From contig JABZLB010000026.1 in NCBI GenBank assembly GCA_015256945.1, positions 1 to 43,906 of the forward strand: DNA of 43,906 bases, read 5' to 3'. Below the pieces are notes generated by a model. That model made no database searches. It was not told the DNA's origin and saw only the letters and a list, made by a program, of their open reading frames with translations. The position numbers were made by a program, and so were the translations under genes. This document shows, one piece after another, positions 24,653-32,908 of this stretch. The DNA comes from Prevotellaceae bacterium (GTDB taxonomy: Bacteria > Bacteroidota > Bacteroidia > Bacteroidales > Bacteroidaceae). The first letter of the stretch is position 1. Every line of letters starts with the position of its first letter.

Positions 24653-25609
24653 TTAAAATTGAAATTTACACCAGAAATTTACAAAATACTTTAAAAACTT
24701 AGACTTCCAAGAAAAACATGCACCTTTAATTGGCAAAAGACCACTCACAAATGCGTATACAATAGCCTTACGCTTAAAAGCCATGTTCAAAGTATTATCA
24801 GTAAAAAGAGTTAGACACATAGCCAAGACTTGAGAATTTGACACTTTTTTATAATATGATTTGAGCTTAGAGTCAACATCAACAGTCTCACTAAAATCTA
24901 TAATATCTTTACACGTCCGTAATGTTGATAGAATAGAATACTCACGTTTCTTAACATCCATCAACCGATCAGTTGATTCAGGATTATAATAATATATATA
25001 AACAATTGTATGACAAAACATAAGCCGATGAACATAAAAAAGTAACTTAATTTGGAAATCAACATCTTCATGCATAATATCTGTCAGAAAATACAAACCT
25101 GTTCCAAGTAAAAACTCTCTTTTAAAGAAATGCGCACAAACGGAACCTGGGAAATAATCATGTAATAATAAGTATGAACCTGTATATATTTCCGTTTCGG
25201 AGAATTTTGTAGTATTCACTTTATCAGGGAGGCCAGAAATCGATAAACGTTGCATACACATACAACAGATATCTAAGTTATTTTCTTCTGTTTTTTTTAA
25301 ACAATCTTTTATCGTTTTATCAACTAAATAATCGTCTGCATCTATAAACATTAAATAATCACCACTTGAAGAATCTATACCAATATTGCGTGCAGAGCCT
25401 TGCCCACCATTTTCTTTATCAATAAGAGTAATATTTGGATATATTTTCTGTAACTCTTTTACAATAGAGGGTGAATTGTCCGTCGAACCGTCATTAACAA
25501 CCAACAGTTCAAAGTTGTTTATATCTAAATCTTGCCGATAAACAGATTCAATACACCGTTTGATGTATTTCTCTGCATTATACATGGGAATGATGACTGA
25601 AAGTTGCAT
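24653..25609 (-). CDS. GT2-family glycosyltransferase
   Basis: 318 residues, GT-A fold. Signatures are LSVIIPMYNAEKYIKRCIES (N terminus), LLVVNDGSTDNSPSIV, GGQGSARNIGIDSSSGDYLM and FIDADDYLVD (DxD, about residues 93-97), with HEDVDFQIKLLFY as the catalytic ED region. It transfers a sugar in repeat-unit assembly. Its ATG shares one base with the TAA of the preceding GT2 gene (TAATG), so the pair is probably translationally coupled and may derive from an old duplication. Confidence 0.93.
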   Translation of the reverse strand: MQLSVIIPMYNAEKYIKRCIESVYRQDLDINNFELLVVNDGSTDNSPSIVKELQKIYPNITLIDKENGGQGSARNIGIDSSSGDYLMFIDADDYLVDKTIKDCLKKTEENNLDICCMCMQRLSISGLPDKVNTTKFSETEIYTGSYLLLHDYFPGSVCAHFFKREFLLGTGLYFLTDIMHEDVDFQIKLLFYVHRLMFCHTIVYIYYYNPESTDRLMDVKKREYSILSTLRTCKDIIDFSETVDVDSKLKSYYKKVSNSQVLAMCLTLFTDNTLNMAFKRKAIVYAFVSGLLPIKGACFSWKSKFLKYFVNFWCKFQF

Positions 25610-26562
25610 TATTTCTTTATTTTACGCAGAAAACAAGAGATACTAATTCGCATTTTCATAATCAACGTAACAAGAGAATAGTTTTTTAAAGCCATTATTA
25701 CCCACCTGTCAGACGAAGAGCGTACGCCCCTTTCTGAAAGATAATGAAACTCCTCGTAAAACCTCTTACCATCAAAGGCATCATAATACAATGTAAGGTA
25801 GGCTATCCATGGCATTTCTTTATCAATCCATAAATTCCAAAAGTAGGGATGTGGTTTCAACAAGGCTTTAAAATGCCTGCATATTCCATCTGCATATCCT
25901 TTGAAACGCTCACCATTAGCCATCGTCAGACTATTGGGATTAGTGTTTCTTTCATAATGGTATAGGGCCTTAGGCACATATGATACCTTAAGCGGATGAA
26001 GAAGCAATTGGAACATTAAGAACAAATCTTCTATCAATACCAGATCTTCATAAAACTGTATGTCATATTGTTTATAACATGAGGTTCTTATCAGTTTATT
26101 CCACATTGTACCCTTTAACGTTGTGAACATCTCTGTCATTACCTCTTTATGATCAAGAGCTTTCGGCTCTTGCTTTGAATAAACGACCTCGTTATTGCAG
26201 TGCTCCCAAAAGTCACAGATAACCATATCGGCATCTTTTTCTGTTGCTTCTTTATAAAGTTCCTCAAGCAATAAAGGTTCTACCCAATCATCCGGATCTA
26301 TATGAATGGAATATATTCCTCTCGCACACTTCATTCCATACTTACGTGCAGACGTTAGTCCACCGTTGGCTTTATGGATCACTTCAACACGAGAGTCCTT
26401 ACGGGCAAACTCATCGCAAATATCACCCGACTTATCCGGGCTTCCATCGTCAACCAATATCAGCTGAAAATCAGTAAACGTCTGCTGTAAAATACCCTCT
26501 ACGCACTTCCTCAAATAAGCCTCAGCTTTATAAACAGGAACTATAACCGAAATAGCACACAT
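25609..26562 (-). CDS. GT2-family glycosyltransferase
   Basis: 317 residues from the ATG at 26562; a TTG at 26580 opens the same frame but would add six residues before the conserved start CAISVIVPVYKAEAYLRKC. Motifs are FQLILVDDGSPDKSGDIC, GGLTSARKYGMKCARG and SIHIDPDDWVEP (DxD), then YEDLVLIEDLFLMFQLLLHP with the catalytic acid region. It begins near the drop from moderate to very low GC content, so it may mark one edge of the exchanged core of the cluster. It follows the WbsX-like gene by about 20 bp. Confidence 0.93.
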   Translation of the reverse strand: MCAISVIVPVYKAEAYLRKCVEGILQQTFTDFQLILVDDGSPDKSGDICDEFARKDSRVEVIHKANGGLTSARKYGMKCARGIYSIHIDPDDWVEPLLLEELYKEATEKDADMVICDFWEHCNNEVVYSKQEPKALDHKEVMTEMFTTLKGTMWNKLIRTSCYKQYDIQFYEDLVLIEDLFLMFQLLLHPLKVSYVPKALYHYERNTNPNSLTMANGERFKGYADGICRHFKALLKPHPYFWNLWIDKEMPWIAYLTLYYDAFDGKRFYEEFHYLSERGVRSSSDRWVIMALKNYSLVTLIMKMRISISCFLRKIKK

Positions 26563-26585
26563 ACATTTATCAGTATACAAATCAT

Positions 26586-27692
26586 TTATCTGGATTCGTC
26601 AACAGCTTTTCTCAGGGCCTCAATATAGCCATGACCGTATTCCAAATCCGGCTCCATATAGTTGCCTTCCCCCCACTCATTCCACGACTTCAGTATGATT
26701 ATTTGCTCTTCTTCCGGTTTATCCTTCACAGCGTCTAAAGCGTCACATGCCATTTCATAGAAGTATTCTGGAGATTCATTATAGAATATTGCCGTTGCCG
26801 CCCTGCCGCTACGCGGGCTATGATCCCAATTGGGAAATATCTCAGGTATAACATAACGATTCCTACACTCTGAGGTAATTACATCGTGAGCAAACTCTTT
26901 ATAATCCATTGCACCACGCGACATTCCTGTCAAGTTTTGTGTAAGCCGTCGATATGTACGGTACAAAATTTCCTTATATTTGGGCATTTGAGCATACTTT
27001 GCCTGAAGCAGATCGAGCATGTTATTTTCTACAACAGCCTGGTATCCCATTTTTTGATAATGCTCTAACGGCCGTTTTCCCCAAACATTAGCCACTAAAT
27101 ACAGGTCCTTAAATCCTGCTTCACGCGCCCATTGCCTGAACCACTTCAAATATTCAGACGGAACTTCGTCGGGTTTAAATATATAAAGAAAGGGACTACC
27201 GTCTATTTTAATATACCTTTCATCCTTAAAAGCCTTTAGCAGAAAGTTAAAATGCTGCCGTGCATCCTCCTCACCAGGATAGGTTTGTTCCATAAGCATA
27301 ACATCATGAAGCCGCCCTCCTTCCCAATCTTTCTTGTCCCACGAATGGTTTGCCCATGCCAAAGCAAAGGGAAAATCGGGTTTCCCACTATCCAATACCT
27401 CCTGGAACACCCGCTCCATAAGACGTTTCCCATTACCAAACCAATAGTGCCAGTAAAGAAAACCAGTTACTCCCGCTTCACGTGCCAGCGCAGCTTGTTG
27501 TTCACGCACCTCTGGAACACGCAGGTCATAGTAGCTCAAGTCGGCAGGAACCTTCGGCTGGTAATGTCCTTTCCATAACGGTTTAGCCTTACCTACGTTT
27601 GTCCATTCGGTAAATCCTTTCCCCCACCATTCATCATTTTCCTTAAAAGGATAATACTGAGGCAGATATAAAGCTAAAATCTTGGGCTTCAT
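26586..27692 (-). CDS. WbsX-like / GH99-like family protein
   Basis: 368 residues, no signal peptide. The beginning KILALYLPQYYPFKENDEWW, then GKGFTEWTNVGKAKPLWKGH, GVTGFLYWHYWF and, near the end, IIILKSWNEWGEGNYMEPD are the hallmarks of the WbsX family (PF14307), which resembles GH99 endo-mannosidase-like TIM barrels. Members are encoded in O-antigen and capsule clusters, often fused to or beside glycosyltransferases, but the reaction is not settled. The lack of a secretion signal argues for a cytoplasmic role in repeat-unit assembly and not glycan degradation. It lies 5 bp from the flippase gene. Confidence 0.88.
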   Translation of the reverse strand: MKPKILALYLPQYYPFKENDEWWGKGFTEWTNVGKAKPLWKGHYQPKVPADLSYYDLRVPEVREQQAALAREAGVTGFLYWHYWFGNGKRLMERVFQEVLDSGKPDFPFALAWANHSWDKKDWEGGRLHDVMLMEQTYPGEEDARQHFNFLLKAFKDERYIKIDGSPFLYIFKPDEVPSEYLKWFRQWAREAGFKDLYLVANVWGKRPLEHYQKMGYQAVVENNMLDLLQAKYAQMPKYKEILYRTYRRLTQNLTGMSRGAMDYKEFAHDVITSECRNRYVIPEIFPNWDHSPRSGRAATAIFYNESPEYFYEMACDALDAVKDKPEEEQIIILKSWNEWGEGNYMEPDLEYGHGYIEALRKAVDESR

Positions 27693-27697
27693 ACGAT

Positions 27698-29227
27698 TTA
27701 TTTTCTTAATATTTTTGATTTAATCATTACGGTAAAATAGCTGCGTTCGTTTTCTCTCAGGCCAAATACCCATATAGCAAGCATTGAGCATAAAACAGAA
27801 ACAATGCATACGGCAAAGAATCGTACAACATCGTTTGCAACCAAATTATTTGATAATATAAACGGTATGAGAGGAGCTGTTAACGATACTAATACCAGAG
27901 GAACGGCTACTTCACGAATATATACCATATACTTATGATTAATTAAAGGCAATACTATCCAGGCGCGTATTACTATTTCAATAATCTCAGAGATAAGAAG
28001 TATCAGGAAAACCCAATACGATGCAGCATGAAAATACTTAAAAGCAATATATGATACTGGCAGAACGGCAGCCTGAACTATATTATCATACAGCTGATAC
28101 CGCTTTAATTTTCCAGTAGCCAACACAGAAATCCATAATGGATTTGTCAATGTCGAGAAAACAGAATATACCAATATTATCCGTAAATACACAACCGTAT
28201 TATCGGGAACTGTACTTAACCACCATTTAAGTATTACAGGAGCTTCTATAAATACCGGCACACTCATGACGAGCATTAGGAAATATGAGAACTTACTGCT
28301 CAGGTGAAGCAACGAGTGCATCCTGCTATATTCAGCACTTGCATAACCCTTTGTTATCTGCGGATTAATGGCAGTCTGGAAGTTTGTTACAAACTGTCCC
28401 ATTACTCCCTGTACCTGCATGGCAATGCCTCGTGCAGCATTGACAACAGGACCAAAGAAAACATTAAGCACAAGATTTATGCCCTGCGTATTTAAAACCC
28501 AGAAAAGGTTTCCGCTTAAAGTCCACATTGACATCGAAACCATTTCTTTCAGTTGGCCCCAATCAATCTTTGGCGAAGCATGAGCCTCCTCAAAATGCCT
28601 GTTACAATAAACGGTATATATTACTCTGTCAATAATTTCGACCACGAAAAACAGCGAGGCATATACAATCAGTTTATCGTAAGGTATAGCCTGTAACAAA
28701 AAGCATATCAACAATTTTAATATGGCATCAATCAGCGAAATATAGGCAAAGGCCGACATCCGCTCGTGTGCAATAATAGCCGAATTGTAAGGAACACATA
28801 TAAATCCGATAACAGCCGACAGAACAGAATACTGGAATACCCAGAAGGCTGCGTGCATTCGTTCCGGCGGTATCGTCATTTTGTTGAACAAAAACCATAG
28901 TCCGACGGTTTCGGCCAACAACACAACGATAACACATAAAGCGTAATATATTACCTTGATATTTCCGAAAGTACGATTGGTATGTGCCTGATCTCCGCGT
29001 CCAATAGCGATTGTAATAAAGCGGGATGTGGCGTTACCTAACGAAGATGAAATAAAACCGAACATGGCAATAATGCCTCCAACGGCATTGTAAATACCAA
29101 AGTCGGTAACACCCAATATCTGAAGGATAACACGAGAAGTATACAAACCTATCCCCATCATGAGGACAGCTCTGAAATACAACATCATTGTATTCCTGGC
29201 AATGGTTTTATTTCCTGTTTGTTCCAC
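27698..29227 (-). CDS. Wzx-type lipid-linked oligosaccharide flippase
   Basis: 509 residues with about twelve to fourteen membrane segments. The N terminus GNKTIARNTMMLYFRAVLMM followed by GLYTSRVILQILGVTDFGIY is typical of the polysaccharide-transporter (MOP) flippases. The start is GTG at 29227, not ATG; the next Met is inside the conserved N-terminal segment, so GTG is preferred. It would move the finished undecaprenyl-linked repeat unit across the inner membrane to the EpsG-like polymerase. It starts 2 bp after the acyltransferase stop. Confidence 0.93.
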   Translation of the reverse strand: MEQTGNKTIARNTMMLYFRAVLMMGIGLYTSRVILQILGVTDFGIYNAVGGIIAMFGFISSSLGNATSRFITIAIGRGDQAHTNRTFGNIKVIYYALCVIVVLLAETVGLWFLFNKMTIPPERMHAAFWVFQYSVLSAVIGFICVPYNSAIIAHERMSAFAYISLIDAILKLLICFLLQAIPYDKLIVYASLFFVVEIIDRVIYTVYCNRHFEEAHASPKIDWGQLKEMVSMSMWTLSGNLFWVLNTQGINLVLNVFFGPVVNAARGIAMQVQGVMGQFVTNFQTAINPQITKGYASAEYSRMHSLLHLSSKFSYFLMLVMSVPVFIEAPVILKWWLSTVPDNTVVYLRIILVYSVFSTLTNPLWISVLATGKLKRYQLYDNIVQAAVLPVSYIAFKYFHAASYWVFLILLISEIIEIVIRAWIVLPLINHKYMVYIREVAVPLVLVSLTAPLIPFILSNNLVANDVVRFFAVCIVSVLCSMLAIWVFGLRENERSYFTVMIKSKILRK

Positions 29228-29229
29228 CT

Positions 29230-30210
29230 TTATTTTCTATTGCCAATATATCTTGGACAATAACGCTGCAACCACAAAATTACAAAATACAGTACAACGA
29301 TTGACATGCCCCCCAGAAGAAACTTCTCTCCCATTGAGTAATAATCAAAGCCTGTCAAGCCCGAATGTTTCATCGCCGATTTCAGGTAAACCAACACGAT
29401 ACCATGCAATCCCATGATAACAATGGTACCCGAAGAGATAACATATATAACCTTTGTTCTATACTTATCCAACAATTTACTGACCATTACAAGCATCAAA
29501 ATACCGGCAAAAGCCGCCGGATAATACAGAACAGGGTAATTACCAAAAGAGAGCAAATAAACATTAGCATACCCAGTAAAACAGGAAAAGCCAGCTGTTA
29601 CAATTACAAGTGCAATGGCAGCCAGTACGGTTTTCCACGCAGCCATCTGCCATGTCAGCAGCTTTTTGCCATAATATCCTGCCATAAAGAACGGCAACAC
29701 CATTACAGCAGTATCTATTCTCCAGAACAATGTATAGGGAAAGGCCCACGCTACAACCCCACAGGCTATCACAATAGCCCATTGCCATCTGTACGACAGC
29801 CTGGAAATATAGTAAAATGCAAGCCATACCCATGCCAGACAACACAAGAACCATGTAGGCCCGGGCTCGCCTCTCGCGTCAGCTGTAAGAAAATAAACAA
29901 GATTATTTACAGGCCATTCTCTCCCGAGTATCCACGAGGGAATCAGGAAAATATCGGATAAAACATTCAGAAATATGTAGGGAACTATCAAGGAGCGCCA
30001 TATACGCAAACCCATTTCACGTATATTGTTCTCCTTAATTTTAAAGAGAAGCCCTGAGATAAAAAAGAAAAACGGCATGTGGAAAAGATAGATATAATCA
30101 TGAATTTTTCCTTCAATACCGTTGTTTGACAACAGATGTCCCAACACAACCAAATATATTGCGAACGCCTTGCCCCAGTCAACCCAGTTTATTCGTTGAA
30201 CGCCTGCCAT
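29230..30210 (-). CDS. Acyltransferase-3 family membrane acyltransferase (2)
   Basis: 326 residues with about ten membrane segments. The signature INWVDWGKAFAIYLVVLGHL contains the conserved His, and YLFHMPFFFFISGLLFKIKE is the second family motif; RSLIVPYIF follows. It is predicted to O-acylate the surface glycan. It is the first clear gene of the glycan operon and has ordinary base composition. It is not closely similar in sequence to the other acyltransferase of the cluster (17066-18037), so two different decorations are likely. Confidence 0.9.
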   Translation of the reverse strand: MAGVQRINWVDWGKAFAIYLVVLGHLLSNNGIEGKIHDYIYLFHMPFFFFISGLLFKIKENNIREMGLRIWRSLIVPYIFLNVLSDIFLIPSWILGREWPVNNLVYFLTADARGEPGPTWFLCCLAWVWLAFYYISRLSYRWQWAIVIACGVVAWAFPYTLFWRIDTAVMVLPFFMAGYYGKKLLTWQMAAWKTVLAAIALVIVTAGFSCFTGYANVYLLSFGNYPVLYYPAAFAGILMLVMVSKLLDKYRTKVIYVISSGTIVIMGLHGIVLVYLKSAMKHSGLTGFDYYSMGEKFLLGGMSIVVLYFVILWLQRYCPRYIGNRK

Positions 30211-30254
30211 CTCATTTAACTTATTAAGAATACCGCTTATTTATATTTTATAAC

Positions 30255-30271
30255 ATTAACAACCTGTTAAT
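30255..30271. promoter_or_regulatory. Perfect inverted repeat upstream of the glycan operon
   Basis: ATTAACA (30255-30261) and TGTTAAT (30265-30271) form a perfect 7-bp inverted repeat around ACC, 45 bp before the first glycan-cluster ATG. It could be an operator or the base of a leader hairpin. There is no T-run, so it is not a terminator. Chance occurrence in AT-rich DNA cannot be excluded. Confidence 0.3.
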
Positions 30272-30282
30272 ACTTCAACATA

Positions 30283-30531
30283 CTATTGGCAATACAGAAG
30301 ATTACCGTATAAACCATCACGTTTTTGAGCCTTTACGTATCTGCAAAACAAATTGCAAATCATAAAGAAAAAGGGTAATATCCAGGAGAGAATCATATAA
30401 AAACCAATCCTCCCTGCAAGCAAGCCATAGCATGCAGGTTGATTACTAATATGGTTCTTCCACATTTGAACAACAGAGTAGTATGACAATGGCAAGTATT
30501 TCTTACCCAACAAGTTACAAAAGTATCTCAA
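30283..30531 (-). CDS. Doubtful small ORF upstream of the glycan operon
   Basis: 82 codons in the 505-bp gap between the M13 peptidase gene and the first acyltransferase gene. The product would have one strong hydrophobic segment, GRIGFYMILSWILPFFFMIC (about 41-60), after a basic N-terminal half, and a short Cys-containing tail. I recognise no family. It could be a small membrane protein, a remnant of a lost cluster gene, or chance. A promoter-like TACTTTTG (30518-30525 on the minus strand) overlaps its first codons, which would argue against translation of the full frame. The rest of the gap holds nothing else I can support. Confidence 0.3.
   Translation of the reverse strand: MRYFCNLLGKKYLPLSYYSVVQMWKNHISNQPACYGLLAGRIGFYMILSWILPFFFMICNLFCRYVKAQKRDGLYGNLLYCQ
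30518..30525 (-). promoter_or_regulatory. Candidate -7 element for the glycan operon
   Basis: The minus strand reads TACTTTTG, matching TAnnTTTG, about 308 bp before the ATG at 30210. If used, the operon would carry a leader of roughly 300 nt, long enough for regulation by processive antitermination or attenuation. No good -33 box was found. Confidence 0.3.
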
Positions 30532-30715
30532 ATGATGCCTACTGACTGCTGCGTTCGCAGATCCTTCCTATAATAGTTCTATACGTTAATAACGGTGTAA
30601 AAGTAGGTATTTTATTTTAAATACGAAAGCAATATGCAATATATATTAATTCAGGGGCATTGATTTTAGGCTTATTAACGTTGCACAACTGTTTGCATAA
30701 CACCATTCGTACGGT

Positions 30716-32728
30716 CTACCACAAGCGTACACGCTCTTCGGGATCGAGCCAGAGCCTGTCACCTTGTTTAATATGAAAGGCCTCATACCAGCCGTCAATA
30801 TGTGGCAGCGAACCGTTTACACGCTGCTTTGAGGGTACATGGACATCGGCTTTTACACTGTTTTTCAGAGTCTCTTCACGCATGCTGCCGGCATAGTTCT
30901 GCGCAAAGGCCAGGAAAAATCGCTGTTGCGGGGTAAATCCATCCTTGTGGGGCAATACCTTTTTGGCCATTGACAGCTGAAAAGCATCCCATGCAATATT
31001 CAGTCCGCCGTTGTCACCAAGATTTTCTCCCAGCGTTTGCTTTCCGTTTATACAGGCTCCGGGCATTACTTCCATGCCGTCAAAATATTGCATCATGCGC
31101 TCCGAGCGCTCTTTAAATCGGGCTTCATCTTGCTCCGTCCACCACGAATCGAGATTGCCCGATGCGTCAAAGCGTCTGCCCTGGTCGTCAAATCCGTGTG
31201 TCATTTCGTGCCCGATAATTGCCCCTATCGCCCCATAGTTGTAGGCATCGTCTTCATCAGCACAGAAGAAAGGGGGCTGAAGTATTCCTGCCGGGAACGT
31301 AATGTCGTTGTTCGCAAGGTTGTAGCATGCATTAATGGTATAGGCATTCATGTGCCATTCGTCCCTGTCAACGGGCTTATTTACCGTTCTTTTTACAAAC
31401 TTATCGTTTTCGTTGGCTGTGATATTCCACATATTTTCGAAGTAGGATAACCGCTCATCCACCTTCAAGTCGGTATAATCGTCCCACTCTTCTTCCCGGG
31501 GATAGCCTATTTTCAGCTTCATTGCGCCGAGTTTTTCCAATGCTTTCGCACGCGTTTCTGCCGACATCCATTCGGCTTTACTGATGCGTCGGGCAAACGC
31601 CTTGCGCATATCCTCAACCATTTCAGTTACTTTTTGTCGCGACGATTCGGGGAAAAAGCGTTTCACGTAAACCCTTCCCACCGCATCAGGAAGTGTGTTT
31701 TTAACCGTATTTACACCGCGCTTCCACAAGGGTATATCGGCTTTCAACCCTGAAACACTACTGTTAAACTTAAAATTAATATCGCGAAACGTCTGTCCCA
31801 AGCACGATGCGGCATTGCGTAACAGCACAAATACAAGGCGGTCGCGCAGCTCTTCTATCGGAGTTTCGGCCATCACGCGGTCGGCTTCGGCCAATGCTTC
31901 GGGCTGTTCTACGTTTACATCTGGAAACTCTGGAAACTTAATGCCCTTTCTAAACGTCTCCCATTCAATATGCGGATAATCGCGCTTCACCTGGCTCCAC
32001 GTTGTAAGGTGATAGTTTTTCTCCACTTCACGCAGCTTCTCCATGGGATAAGCCACGCGCGCCATGCGTGTTTCCACGCTGATAATATGCCGCATCATGG
32101 TTTCGGCACGCATCTTTTCATATCCTGCTGCTGTAAGAATTTCAACGATATACGTTTTGTATGCTTCAAGAATTTTCCTGCTGTCGTCATCATCGTTCAG
32201 GTAAAAGTCGCGTAAAAGATAATATCCTCCCTGACTGATTGAAACGATATTGCGCGACGAATGATGCAAGTCGGGCCCCACTCCTATGCTAAACGGAAAA
32301 GCCTGATAACCGTGATGGCATAACCGCGAGGCAAATACCTGCCAGTGATGCAGGCTGTTAATATGCCCGGCTTCATCCAACAAGTGGCTGACCGGCGTAA
32401 TACCCTCGCGGTTACAACGCTCCTGATTGGTTACCAAATGGTATAAAGCTGCCATCTTCTGCTCCAGCGACCCTTCCTCATGATGCTCTGAAGCAATAGT
32501 CTCTATCATTTCGCGAAGCACCTTTTGCAGCCGTTCCGAAAGCAGTGTAAACTGCCCGTTGCCCACCTGATCGTCACGCAGCGGATGGCGTTCAATCCAG
32601 CCGCCGCAGGCATACTGGTAGAAATCGTCGCCGGGCCGGGCTGCAAGGTCCATATTTTCTGTTCCTATACCACTCTGATTATTGCCGGTTTCAACATCCT
32701 GCACATTCGTTTCTTCATACTCTTTCAT
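30716..32728 (-). CDS. M13-family zinc metallopeptidase (PepO/neprilysin-like), apparently cytoplasmic
   Basis: 670 residues. The zinc site is GHEMTH (H507, E508, H511) with the third ligand in GENLGDNGG (E568, D572). NACYNLANNDITFPAGIL is the substrate-binding NAxY-like stretch, and RVNGSLPHIDGWYEAF (R636, H643) completes the active site. It begins MKEYEETNVQ, with no signal peptide or lipobox, and ends VRLW where exported M13 enzymes have CxxW, so it is probably a cytosolic oligopeptidase like bacterial PepO. The conserved domain begins at about residue 27 (DLAARPGDDFYQYACGGW), and Met26 at 32653 is an alternative start. It is transcribed divergently from pafA. Confidence 0.92.
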   Translation of the reverse strand: MKEYEETNVQDVETGNNQSGIGTENMDLAARPGDDFYQYACGGWIERHPLRDDQVGNGQFTLLSERLQKVLREMIETIASEHHEEGSLEQKMAALYHLVTNQERCNREGITPVSHLLDEAGHINSLHHWQVFASRLCHHGYQAFPFSIGVGPDLHHSSRNIVSISQGGYYLLRDFYLNDDDDSRKILEAYKTYIVEILTAAGYEKMRAETMMRHIISVETRMARVAYPMEKLREVEKNYHLTTWSQVKRDYPHIEWETFRKGIKFPEFPDVNVEQPEALAEADRVMAETPIEELRDRLVFVLLRNAASCLGQTFRDINFKFNSSVSGLKADIPLWKRGVNTVKNTLPDAVGRVYVKRFFPESSRQKVTEMVEDMRKAFARRISKAEWMSAETRAKALEKLGAMKLKIGYPREEEWDDYTDLKVDERLSYFENMWNITANENDKFVKRTVNKPVDRDEWHMNAYTINACYNLANNDITFPAGILQPPFFCADEDDAYNYGAIGAIIGHEMTHGFDDQGRRFDASGNLDSWWTEQDEARFKERSERMMQYFDGMEVMPGACINGKQTLGENLGDNGGLNIAWDAFQLSMAKKVLPHKDGFTPQQRFFLAFAQNYAGSMREETLKNSVKADVHVPSKQRVNGSLPHIDGWYEAFHIKQGDRLWLDPEERVRLW

Positions 32729-32733
32729 GCTTG

Positions 32734-32741
32734 CAAAGATA
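32734..32741 (-). promoter_or_regulatory. Candidate -7 element of the M13 peptidase gene
   Basis: The minus strand reads TATCTTTG followed by CA, an excellent TAnnTTTG match, ending only five bases before the ATG at 32728. Transcription would begin at or near the A of the start codon, giving a leaderless mRNA, unless the internal Met26 is the true start. Confidence 0.5.
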
Positions 32742-32805
32742 ATAAAAAACCCCTATTCCGGGCAGATTACGGCGTAATGGTATATATCTTTTACGCGAAA
32801 AGGCG

Positions 32806-32813
32806 TATCTTTG
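32806..32813 (+). promoter_or_regulatory. Candidate -7 element of pafA
   Basis: TATCTTTG matches TAnnTTTG and lies 95 bp before the ATG at 32909, leaving a leader of roughly 85-90 nt. A T-rich CTTTTA about 17 bp upstream could stand in for the -33 box. Confidence 0.5.
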
Positions 32814-32908
32814 CACTGAGCAGAGCCACACCGCAGCCACAAAGCGCGGTAAGCTGCTTATGATTGCCAACTTAAATTTTTCCTATAAAACAGAAAGGAT
32901 ATATCGAA

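Noticed and set aside
29365..29961. 198-codon plus-strand ORF opposite the second acyltransferase
   Set aside because: Antisense to an acyltransferase-3 gene with conserved signatures; no protein family features.
10545..30210. Insertion sequences or transposases at the edges of the glycan cluster
   Set aside because: No transposase, integrase or terminal inverted repeats of an IS are visible at either edge; exchange is inferred only from composition.
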